Below, one piece after another: positions 1-5,453 of a stretch of DNA of 21,665 nt; position 1 is the first letter of the stretch; each line of letters begins with the position of its first letter. The stretch comes from a virus, in IMG/VR virus record IMGVR_UViG_3300017730_002734, positions 1-21,665 of that record; one strand, written 5' to 3'. The notes beneath the pieces are model-generated. The model was not told the origin of the DNA. It made no database searches and worked only from the letters and a program-made list of their open reading frames with translations. Made by a program: the position numbers and the translations under genes.

Positions 1-1
1 G

Positions 2-154
2 GAAGAATATATCTTAACAGAAGAAGAACTAGCAAAATGGAAAACAGGTGATGAAGACCTTCAACAAGAAATTATAGATGATGCAGATTGGGACCTGGTA
101 AGAGATAAACCGATTGATGATTACGGTGACGTAGAATTTAAAGAAAACGACTAA
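2..154 (+). CDS. C-terminal end of a gene cut by the window start, unknown acidic protein
   Basis: An open frame runs from the first bases to a TAA at 152-154 and encodes the last 50 residues of a protein. The visible part is strongly acidic (many Glu and Asp) with an EELAKWKTGDEDLQQE stretch that looks helical. No start codon lies in the window, so the gene begins upstream. The next gene starts one base after its stop, which suggests the same operon. I do not recognise the family. The frame call rests on its uninterrupted length and the tight junction with the following ATG. Confidence 0.6.
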   Translation, partial: EEYILTEEELAKWKTGDEDLQQEIIDDADWDLVRDKPIDDYGDVEFKEND

Positions 155-155
155 T

Positions 156-341
156 ATGGCAGAAGTAATAAAACACGCATTAGGGCTTTGTGGAGAGCAC
201 TTTCATCCAAATATTTGGACACTTCTTTTAGGAGGGGTAGGAATATCCACTATATTTTCGTATGTTCGATTATATATAAAATGTAAATTTAAACAAGCGT
301 TAGCCTATACGCAAAATACCTGGCAAAAATTAAATAAATAA
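156..341 (+). CDS. Small membrane protein, unknown
   Basis: A 61-residue protein with one likely transmembrane segment near residues 20-40 (NIWTLLLGGVGISTIFSYV), followed by a basic tail (YIKCKFKQAL) that should lie in the cytoplasm. The start ATG follows the previous stop by one base and is preceded by an A/T-rich stretch, as for many genes here. QueC starts three bases after its stop. The family is not recognised. It could be a small phage inner-membrane protein, but nothing in the sequence points to a specific role. Confidence 0.6.
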   Translation: MAEVIKHALGLCGEHFHPNIWTLLLGGVGISTIFSYVRLYIKCKFKQALAYTQNTWQKLNK

Positions 342-344
342 ATT

Positions 345-1190
345 ATGGCACATTGTGTAGTTAGTTTAAGTGGTGGAATGGATAGCAGCACCCTATTGTT
401 AAGAGCTATCGAAAAGTATGATTCTGTAACAGCTATATCCTTTGACTACGGTCAAAAACATAGAGTAGAGCTAGAAAGAGCTCAACAATTAGTTGATTAT
501 ATCAATGAAAATTGCCCAACAGATGAAAATTGTTTTAATGGATGTACAGTTAATTACCGTCAAATTAAATTAGATGGATTAGTAGATTTACTAGATTCAG
601 CTTTAGTTCAAGGAGGAGATGATGTACCAGAAGGACATTATGAACAAGATAATATGAAAGAAACAGTTGTTCCTAATAGAAACAAAATGTTTGCTTCAAT
701 TACTCAAGCAGTAGCATTATCTGTAGCAAATAGAACAGAAGATGTTTGTGATATTGCTTTAGGTATCCATGCTGGTGATCATGCAGTTTACCCTGATTGT
801 AGACAAGAATTTAGAGATGCAGATGATGCAGCTTTTAGAATTGGAAATTGGGATGCAGATAGAGTAGGTTACTTTACACCTTATTTAGATACTGATAAAT
901 TTGGTATCCTACAGGATGGAGAAAAGTTATGTGAAATTTTAGGTATTGATTTTGATGAAGTTTATTCTAGAACTAACACTTCTTATAAACCACTTAAAGT
1001 TTATAGTAGACCTGAAACTAATGCATACGAATGGTACAGTGATTATAAATCAGCTTCTAGTGTTGAACGTATTGAAGCATTTATTAAATTAGGAAGACCT
1101 GATCCTGTTGGTTATGCAGATGAAACTGGAGTAGTTGATTATGAAGTAGCAAAATCTCATGTCGAAAAAGTGCTTGCTGAATACGTATAG
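345..1190 (+). CDS. queC: QueC-like 7-cyano-7-deazaguanine synthase, zinc cysteines absent
   Basis: This is a 281-residue QueC-family enzyme. The family uses ATP and ammonia to turn 7-carboxy-7-deazaguanine (CDG) into preQ0, through an amide intermediate. Visible features are the N-terminal PP-loop SGGMDSS at residues 9-15, the FDYGQKHR segment near 33-40, VVPNRNKMF near 108-116, and HAGDHAVYPDCRQEF near 142-156. All are typical of QueC. The C-terminal zinc site is abnormal. Where the family has TxxCY and then CGxCxxC before an Arg, this protein has S213, D233, S236 and S239 before R242, so all four cysteines are missing. The surrounding VERIEAF and PDPVGY segments remain alignable, so the loss looks derived and not a misreading. 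It either still makes preQ0 without zinc, stops at the amide, or has another product. QueD, QueE and FolE lie downstream. Confidence 0.9.
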   Translation: MAHCVVSLSGGMDSSTLLLRAIEKYDSVTAISFDYGQKHRVELERAQQLVDYINENCPTDENCFNGCTVNYRQIKLDGLVDLLDSALVQGGDDVPEGHYEQDNMKETVVPNRNKMFASITQAVALSVANRTEDVCDIALGIHAGDHAVYPDCRQEFRDADDAAFRIGNWDADRVGYFTPYLDTDKFGILQDGEKLCEILGIDFDEVYSRTNTSYKPLKVYSRPETNAYEWYSDYKSASSVERIEAFIKLGRPDPVGYADETGVVDYEVAKSHVEKVLAEYV

Positions 1191-1194
1191 TAAC

Positions 1195-1204
1195 ATATAT
1201 GTAA
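1195..1204 (+). promoter_or_regulatory. Candidate phage promoter element, ATATATGTA class
   Basis: The short gap after queC contains ATATATGTA, 31 nt before the ATG at 1226. The same 9-mer occurs in the intergenic regions before the genes at 10964 and 17404. No transcription data are available, and the assignment rests only on recurrence and position. Confidence 0.3.
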
Positions 1205-1225
1205 TTATAATTTAACAATCTAGTA

Positions 1226-1366
1226 ATGAACAACGAACAACAAAACGGTAACACACAGTTAAATCAAGACAGAAATGCTTTCAATCAGAAAGTAAGTAGA
1301 TTAGCTATGTTAGGTCAGACCAAAAAAGTACAATGGTCTGATAGACGTAGATGGAGAAACGTCTAA
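1226..1366 (+). CDS. Small basic protein, unknown
   Basis: A 46-residue open frame begins at an ATG after an A/T-rich leader and ends with TAA just before the tRNA genes. It has a polar, Asn/Gln-rich N-terminal half (NNEQQNGNTQ) and a basic, Trp-containing end (WSDRRRWRNV), which could bind nucleic acid. It fills almost the whole gap between queC and the tRNAs, and its codon use resembles its neighbours (mostly A/T-ending). The family is not recognised. Small size makes this call less certain than for larger genes. Confidence 0.5.
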   Translation: MNNEQQNGNTQLNQDRNAFNQKVSRLAMLGQTKKVQWSDRRRWRNV

Positions 1367-1372
1367 AGGGTA

Positions 1373-1446
1373 GGGGAATTAGCTCAGCTGGCTAGAGCGC
1401 CTGCCTTGCACGCAGGAGGTCATCGGTTCGACTCCGATATTCTCCA
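1373..1446 (+). tRNA. tRNA-Ala (anticodon TGC)
   Basis: A complete cloverleaf is visible. The acceptor stem GGGGAAT pairs with ATTCTCC, with one G-T pair. The D stem is GCTC/GAGC, the anticodon stem CCTGC/GCAGG encloses the loop CTTGCAC, and the T stem ATCGG/CCGAT encloses TTCGACT. The discriminator base is A and CCA is not encoded. The anticodon TGC reads GCA codons, which suit this A/T-rich genome. It lies three bases upstream of the next tRNA, so both are probably processed from one transcript. Confidence 0.95.
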
Positions 1447-1449
1447 CAG

Positions 1450-1522
1450 TGTCCCTTGGTGTAATTGGCAACACGTCTGGTTTTGGTCCAGAAGAGTATA
1501 GGTTCGACCCCTGTAGGGACAA
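1450..1522 (+). tRNA. tRNA-Gln (anticodon TTG)
   Basis: The acceptor stem TGTCCCT pairs perfectly with AGGGACA. The anticodon stem TCTGG/CCAGA encloses TTTTGGT, giving anticodon TTG. The T stem ATAGG/CCTGT encloses TTCGACC and contains one T-G pair. The discriminator is A and no CCA is encoded. It reads CAA, the Gln codon used most in the genes around it. The isoacceptor supports translation of the phage's own A/T-rich codons, which is a common role for T4-like tRNAs. Confidence 0.94.
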
Positions 1523-1535
1523 CAAAAGTTATAAT

Positions 1536-1727
1536 ATGAAAAGTTTTTTAAAATTTCTTATAATTTGGATTAGTCAAAATTTAGCAATTCCTTTTTGGGT
1601 TGTAGGACATATCCATTTATCTATCCATAATTTTCACGATTTAGTAGAAATTGGGGCATCCATAGGAATGAATTTAATAGTAGCAATTGGATTTTTTATA
1701 GATTATAAAGAAAATGGAAGTAATTAG
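1536..1727 (+). CDS. Small membrane protein, unknown
   Basis: A 63-residue protein with two hydrophobic segments, roughly residues 3-25 and 40-55 (ASIGMNLIVAIGFFI), and a short charged tail. The frame stays open upstream to 1449, but that region is the tRNA-Gln gene, so the ATG at 1536 is the credible start. It lies 13 nt after the tRNA. His residues between the helices (HIHLSIHNFH) are notable, but no known family is recognised. A thioredoxin gene with a candidate promoter follows after a 50 nt gap. Confidence 0.6.
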   Translation: MKSFLKFLIIWISQNLAIPFWVVGHIHLSIHNFHDLVEIGASIGMNLIVAIGFFIDYKENGSN

Positions 1728-1742
1728 GAAATTAGAAATAAG

Positions 1743-1753
1743 TTTCGTATATT
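1743..1753 (+). promoter_or_regulatory. Candidate phage promoter element, CGTATATT class
   Basis: TTTCGTATATT lies in the gap before the thioredoxin gene, with CGTATATT starting 32 nt upstream of its ATG. The same 8-mer lies before the genes at 8733, 11459 and 20812. The TATATT part resembles a -10 hexamer with CG just upstream. The assignment is by recurrence only. Confidence 0.4.
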
Positions 1754-1777
1754 TAGTATAATAATAAATTAGAAAAC

Positions 1778-2026
1778 ATGGCAAAAATTATTTATTTTAC
1801 AGCTCCTTGGTGTGGACCTTGTAAAGCACTAGGTCCAGTAATGGACAAGTTAAGTTTAGAAATTCCTATTCATAAAGTAAATATTGACAATGATATGGAA
1901 AAAGCAGCTCATTATTCTGTTAGATCAGTCCCAACTTTAATTAAAGTAGATGATAGTAATAATGAGATAAAGAGAACAGTTGGTAATCAGTCAAGGGAAG
2001 ACATATTAAATTGGTATAATGGGTAA
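1778..2026 (+). CDS. trx: Thioredoxin-like protein
   Basis: An 82-residue minimal thioredoxin fold. The redox motif WCGPC is at residues 11-15 with catalytic C12 and C15, and the cis-proline segment SVPTL is near 51-54. It is shorter than cellular thioredoxins (about 105 residues) and closer in size to phage thioredoxin/glutaredoxin proteins such as T4 NrdC. Likely role: cytoplasmic dithiol donor for ribonucleotide reductase or other reductive enzymes. Its 3' end overlaps the queD start by 8 nt, so the two are probably translationally coupled. A candidate promoter sits directly upstream, which may make this the first gene of the queD-queE-folE operon. Confidence 0.88.
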   Translation: MAKIIYFTAPWCGPCKALGPVMDKLSLEIPIHKVNIDNDMEKAAHYSVRSVPTLIKVDDSNNEIKRTVGNQSREDILNWYNG

Positions 2027-2483
2027 ATTTCAATCAAGTAAAGTATTTGACGGTTTTAGTACAGTGTTTCGTCAATGGAAAGCAACAACAACACACTGTA
2101 GATTTGTACATGGTTATGGTATTTCCTTTAAAGTATATTTTGAAGGTGAATTAGATGAAAGGAATTGGGTTTGGGATTTTGGTGGAATGAAAAGAGCTAA
2201 AACTCTAATTGATGGTAAATCTCCTAAAGCATGGATGGATTATATGTTTGATCATACTATGATTATAGCAGAAGATGATCCTGAATTAAAAGCATTTCAA
2301 CAAATGGACAAAGCAGGTGTAGCACAAGTAAGAGTAATTCCAGCTACTGGCGCAGAGAAATTTGCTGAATATATTTATCACAAATTAAATGATTTTGTTA
2401 AAACTGAAACTGATAACAGAGTAAGAGTTATTAAAGTTAAGTTTGCAGAACACGGTAAAAACGCTGCTTATTACAGCGAATAA
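2019..2483 (+). CDS. queD: QueD-like 6-carboxy-tetrahydropterin synthase, variant metal site
   Basis: This 154-residue protein belongs to the PTPS/QueD family. QueD converts 7,8-dihydroneopterin triphosphate to 6-carboxy-5,6,7,8-tetrahydropterin, the second step toward 7-deazaguanine. Recognisable parts are THCRFVHGY (catalytic-type Cys, then His-Gly), WVWDFGG near the middle, FDHTMIIAEDDPE, the EKFAEYIY segment, and the C-terminal FAEHGKNAAYY. The classical zinc ligands of the family (a His after FxAA, and the HGH pair) are only partly kept: FSTVFRQW has Phe in place of the first His, and HGY replaces HGH. From memory, a bacterial QueD subgroup shares FRQW...CRFxHGY, so this is probably a known variant and not a decayed gene. 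QueE follows closely. Confidence 0.85.
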   Translation: MGKFQSSKVFDGFSTVFRQWKATTTHCRFVHGYGISFKVYFEGELDERNWVWDFGGMKRAKTLIDGKSPKAWMDYMFDHTMIIAEDDPELKAFQQMDKAGVAQVRVIPATGAEKFAEYIYHKLNDFVKTETDNRVRVIKVKFAEHGKNAAYYSE

Positions 2484-2525
2484 GTTATAATAGTGAATGA
2501 AAAACCACTTAAAAAAATTAACAAT

Positions 2526-3311
2526 ATGCACAAACAATTGAAACGTATTGAGGATTACGATAAAAACCTCCCTATTGTAGAAATTTACACTGCAGTACAA
2601 TCAGAAGGCTCAAGAGCAGGATACCCAACAGTAGTTATTAGAACAACAGGATGCACCCACAGATGCTATTTTGGCGAAGGTGGATGGTGTGATAGTTGGT
2701 ATACAAGTATCCACCCAGAAAAAGGTCATTTTAACTTTAAAGATATTATTGCCATGTATGAGAAAAACCCTCATATAAAGGAAATGATGTTGACTGGAGG
2801 TTCACCTACTATGCATGCTGCTTTAGTAAATGAATTAACACACTTCGCACATGAAAACGATATATTCATTACTATTGAAACTGAAGGATCACATTTCCTT
2901 CCTACTGATTATCCTATTAATCTCCTGTCAATTTCTCCTAAGTTTAGTAATAGCGTCCCCGTTGTTGGTACTCTTACTCCTCAAGGAAAAGTTACAGATG
3001 AAAAAATGGTAAAACAACATAATAAGTTAAGACTTAATTATGATGCAATTAAACAATCAATAGCTTATCACTCTGATTATCATATTAAACCAGTATGGGA
3101 TGGTAAAGATCAAGATGCATTAGCTGAAATTATGGATTGTTTAGCTCAATTAGAGGTTAAATCAGAAAAAGTTTGGTTTATGCCTGCTGGTGATTCAAGG
3201 GAAGCTTTATTTAAATCATATCCAGTATTATTTGATTGGGTAAGGGATAATGGTTATAGAATGACTTGGAGACCACATATTATTGCGTTTGAAGATAAGC
3301 GAGAAGTATAG
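2526..3311 (+). CDS. queE: QueE-like 7-carboxy-7-deazaguanine synthase (radical SAM)
   Basis: This radical SAM enzyme of the QueE family catalyses ring contraction of 6-carboxytetrahydropterin to 7-carboxy-7-deazaguanine. The start IYTAVQSEGSRAGYPTVVIR is typical of QueE. TGCTHRC...GGWCDSW carries the [4Fe-4S] cysteines, MMLTGGSPT is the GGE/P-like SAM segment, and IETEGS and SISPKFSNS match conserved downstream segments. The usual CxxxCxWCD spacing is enlarged to C-x3-C-x7-C by an inserted FGEGG-type loop. I chose the ATG at 2526 (261 residues) because A-rich sequence ending in AATATG precedes many starts here. A GTG at 2493 in the same frame would add 11 residues. The 3' end overlaps the small ORF at 3311 by one base. 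Confidence 0.88.
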   Translation: MHKQLKRIEDYDKNLPIVEIYTAVQSEGSRAGYPTVVIRTTGCTHRCYFGEGGWCDSWYTSIHPEKGHFNFKDIIAMYEKNPHIKEMMLTGGSPTMHAALVNELTHFAHENDIFITIETEGSHFLPTDYPINLLSISPKFSNSVPVVGTLTPQGKVTDEKMVKQHNKLRLNYDAIKQSIAYHSDYHIKPVWDGKDQDALAEIMDCLAQLEVKSEKVWFMPAGDSREALFKSYPVLFDWVRDNGYRMTWRPHIIAFEDKREV

Positions 3312-3445
3312 TGGATAAGCAAGAAGCCCTTCGTATATTAGATGATATAAAAGAAAATGTAAATGTCTGTTGTGCCATTACTATGGAACCAGACGAAGTA
3401 TTAGTATTAATAGATAAATTAGAAAGTTATATAAATGAGCAATAG
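3311..3445 (+). CDS. Small ORF between queE and folE, unknown
   Basis: A 44-residue open frame starts with GTG overlapping the last base of the queE stop and ends with a TAG inside the first codons of folE, so it fits exactly between the two genes. It contains CC near residue 20 and a helical EVLVLIDKLESYI tail. It weakly resembles the ORF at 5277-5453, which also has a CC pair followed by an EVEEL-type helix and sits in a similar slot. No family is recognised. An internal CGTATATT at 3332-3339 matches the promoter-like motif seen elsewhere. Confidence 0.5.
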   Translation: MDKQEALRILDDIKENVNVCCAITMEPDEVLVLIDKLESYINEQ

Positions 3446-4127
3446 AAGAAAAATTCACCAAGAATTAGAAGTTGTACAAGAAGGTTATGCAAATGGTGTA
3501 GCACCAGGATTTCCTTTTAGCGATGCAGAAAAAAAAGACATGATAGTAAAAGCAGCCCATAAATTTGGTTTGTTTTTAGATGAATTAAAATGTGATTGGA
3601 GACAAGATCCAAATTCAGCAGATACTCCTATGCGAGTAGCTAAAGCCTATGTTAATGATTTATGGGCAGGTAGATATACTGAAATGTCACCTATAACATC
3701 CTTTCCTTCGGATGGATATGATGGAATCATTATTGAAAGAAATATTCCTCTTACCTCAATGTGTTCACACCACCACCAAACAATTGGAGGTGTAGTTCAT
3801 ATTGGTTATATAGCAGGTGATGAAGGTAGAGTAATTGGTTTATCTAAATTAAATAGAATTGTTGAATTATTTGGTCGTAGAGGAGCAATACAAGAACAAT
3901 TAACATCAGCTATCCATAATGCAGTATGTAAAATTACTGAAGGTAATAAAGGTGTAATTGTTACTATAGTTGGAACACATAATTGTGTTAGCTGTAGAGG
4001 AGTTAAACATCAAGGAGCAGCAATGGTTACTACTAAAGCATCAGGTGTATTTAGAGAAAATGATAATTTAGCAAGAAAAGAATTTTTTGATAGTCTGAAG
4101 ATTAATAACGGAGGACATAATATATAA
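3435..4127 (+). CDS. folE: GTP cyclohydrolase I
   Basis: A 230-residue FolE. The enzyme opens GTP to 7,8-dihydroneopterin triphosphate, the entry step of folate and 7-deazaguanine synthesis. The C-terminal catalytic domain is clear: TSMCSHHH with zinc ligands C110 and His 113, VVHIGYI, the IGLSKLNRIVELFGRR segment near 134-149, QEQLT, and HNCVSCRG with the third zinc ligand C184. The residue spacing is normal for the family, and no key residue appears lost. Together with QueD, QueE and QueC it completes the pathway from GTP. It overlaps the preceding small ORF, and the phosphoribosyltransferase starts three bases after its stop. Confidence 0.95.
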   Translation: MSNRRKIHQELEVVQEGYANGVAPGFPFSDAEKKDMIVKAAHKFGLFLDELKCDWRQDPNSADTPMRVAKAYVNDLWAGRYTEMSPITSFPSDGYDGIIIERNIPLTSMCSHHHQTIGGVVHIGYIAGDEGRVIGLSKLNRIVELFGRRGAIQEQLTSAIHNAVCKITEGNKGVIVTIVGTHNCVSCRGVKHQGAAMVTTKASGVFRENDNLARKEFFDSLKINNGGHNI

Positions 4128-4130
4128 AAT

Positions 4131-4730
4131 ATGGCATTAGTAAACGAAGAAGAAAACAAAATGTACTTAAGTTGGGATGATGTAAATGGTCTTGTTAACA
4201 ACTTATGTGACAAAATTAGACACGACCAAATTAATATAGATTCAGTTCATGGTATTCCCAGAGGTGGATTAATTCCAGCAGTATTAATATCACATAAACT
4301 AGGTTTACCTTATGTAGGTGCAGTAGGAAAGAATACATTAGTAGTTGATGATATATGTGATTCTGGAGTTACATTAGAAAAAGGTCCTGGAGTTTATACA
4401 GCAGTATTACATTATAAACCACATACATCTTGTTTTCAACCTAATTTGTGGGCTGAATTACATGAAAGAGATGAATGGGTTATTTACCCTTGGGAAACTA
4501 AAGATTCACTTCCAATTCAAGATTATTTAGCTAATGATGCTAAAAAAGAAAGAGATGCATTAGAGGAATATTATAAAAGTGATGAATGGTTAGAATTTGC
4601 TGAAATGCAAGATGCTGCTATTTCGGATCTTGATAAAAGAGAAGGAATTCATCTTGTTGCAGGTATGTCAAATGACAAAGAAGGATCATTTATGAAATTC
4701 CAAAATAAAATAAAAAATAAAAAGTTATGA
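4131..4730 (+). CDS. Purine phosphoribosyltransferase, Gpt (xanthine-guanine) type
   Basis: A 199-residue type I phosphoribosyltransferase. HGIPRGGLIPA (residues 40-50) is the N-terminal PRPP/pyrophosphate loop. TLVVDDICDSGVT (69-81) is the PRPP-binding motif with D73 and D74. DEWVIYPWE (114-122) matches the xanthine-guanine enzyme hallmark near the purine site. These enzymes attach a free purine base to PRPP. Residues after about 130 form a charged, mostly helical tail that is not part of the core and may be phage-specific. The gene lies directly between folE and a MazG-like gene in a 7-deazaguanine operon, so a 7-deazaguanine base is a reasonable but unproven substrate. Ordinary guanine or xanthine salvage is the alternative. 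Confidence 0.82.
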   Translation: MALVNEEENKMYLSWDDVNGLVNNLCDKIRHDQINIDSVHGIPRGGLIPAVLISHKLGLPYVGAVGKNTLVVDDICDSGVTLEKGPGVYTAVLHYKPHTSCFQPNLWAELHERDEWVIYPWETKDSLPIQDYLANDAKKERDALEEYYKSDEWLEFAEMQDAAISDLDKREGIHLVAGMSNDKEGSFMKFQNKIKNKKL

Positions 4731-5302
4731 GCAAGCAGCTAAAATTAAAATTTAAAGATGAAGAGCTACCTGTATGGGTTAATGAAGTACCCTTTGTTTC
4801 TGAAGTAGAAACATTTAATGCCACATTTGGCAAACCAAATAATTATGAACCAACTATACCAGAAAAAAAAGAATGGAAATTTGTTTACGACTTTATACTT
4901 GAAGAACTCGAAGAATATAGAGAGGCTTGCGAACGAGGAGACATTGTGGAAGTTTTGGACGCTTTGTGCGACATTACTTATGTTTCCCTTGGGAACGGTG
5001 CTATGTTACATGGTCTTAAGGATAAGGTATGGCCAGCATATCTCGAGGTACAAGGAAGTAATATGTCAAAAGCTTGTAAAACTGAAGAAGAGGCCATACT
5101 CACCGTCAGCCAAAGAAGTAAGGAACAAGGTGAGGCCTGCCATTTTGAGAAACTTGAGGAAGGACGGTACATTGTCTATAGATCAAGGGATAAGAAAGTA
5201 ATGAAATCAATTAATTATTATAGACCAGATTTGAGTAAGTTTTTTACTCAGGATGAAATAGAAAAATGTTTACCCAATGCCGACCCCGAAACAATTATCT
5301 AA
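4727..5302 (+). CDS. MazG-like nucleoside triphosphate pyrophosphohydrolase
   Basis: A 191-residue protein with an all-alpha NTP pyrophosphatase (MazG/PRA-PH) core. The metal-binding motifs are EELEE around residues 59-63 and ExxD at E75/D78 with a further D82 (EVLDALCDITY). The downstream EVQGSNMSKACKTEEEA segment is typical of phage members. The C-terminal third (YRSRDKKVMKSINYYRPDL) may be a lid or a second small domain. Members hydrolyse dNTPs or NTPs to monophosphates and pyrophosphate. In phages with modified bases, relatives deplete the canonical nucleotide. The start ATG overlaps the stop of the phosphoribosyltransferase. The stretch from about 4905 to 5190 uses many G/C-ending codons unlike its neighbours, suggesting recombination. 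Confidence 0.8.
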   Translation: MSKQLKLKFKDEELPVWVNEVPFVSEVETFNATFGKPNNYEPTIPEKKEWKFVYDFILEELEEYREACERGDIVEVLDALCDITYVSLGNGAMLHGLKDKVWPAYLEVQGSNMSKACKTEEEAILTVSQRSKEQGEACHFEKLEEGRYIVYRSRDKKVMKSINYYRPDLSKFFTQDEIEKCLPNADPETII

Positions 5303-5453
5303 AGAACAATGGGAACAGGTTGATAAATCACTAGAATTTATTTATCTTAATACCGACAAGTGTTGTCAAGATTTATGTGAGGGGCAGTTATGTAAATTTG
5401 AAGTTGAAGAATTAATGGAAATATTATCACAGATAAGACCAAATGAGTTATAA
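5277..5453 (+). CDS. Small Cys-rich ORF, unknown
   Basis: A 58-residue frame starts at an ATG inside the end of the MazG-like gene (26 nt overlap) and ends inside the first codons of the DNA polymerase gene (11 nt overlap). It contains four cysteines (CCQDLC...LC) that could bind a metal, followed by a helical KFEVEELMEILSQI segment. It resembles the ORF at 3311-3445 weakly in layout. It fills the only gap between the two large genes, which argues that it is real. The family is not recognised. Confidence 0.55.
   Translation: MPTPKQLSKEQWEQVDKSLEFIYLNTDKCCQDLCEGQLCKFEVEELMEILSQIRPNEL

Noticed and set aside
1449-1535. Upstream extension of the small membrane protein at 1536
   Set aside because: This part is the tRNA-Gln gene with a complete cloverleaf.
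4818-5201. A 127-codon open frame overlapping the MazG-like gene
   Set aside because: It lies in another frame of a gene with clear EExxE/ExxD motifs. It shows no recognisable domain and probably results from the unusual codon use there.
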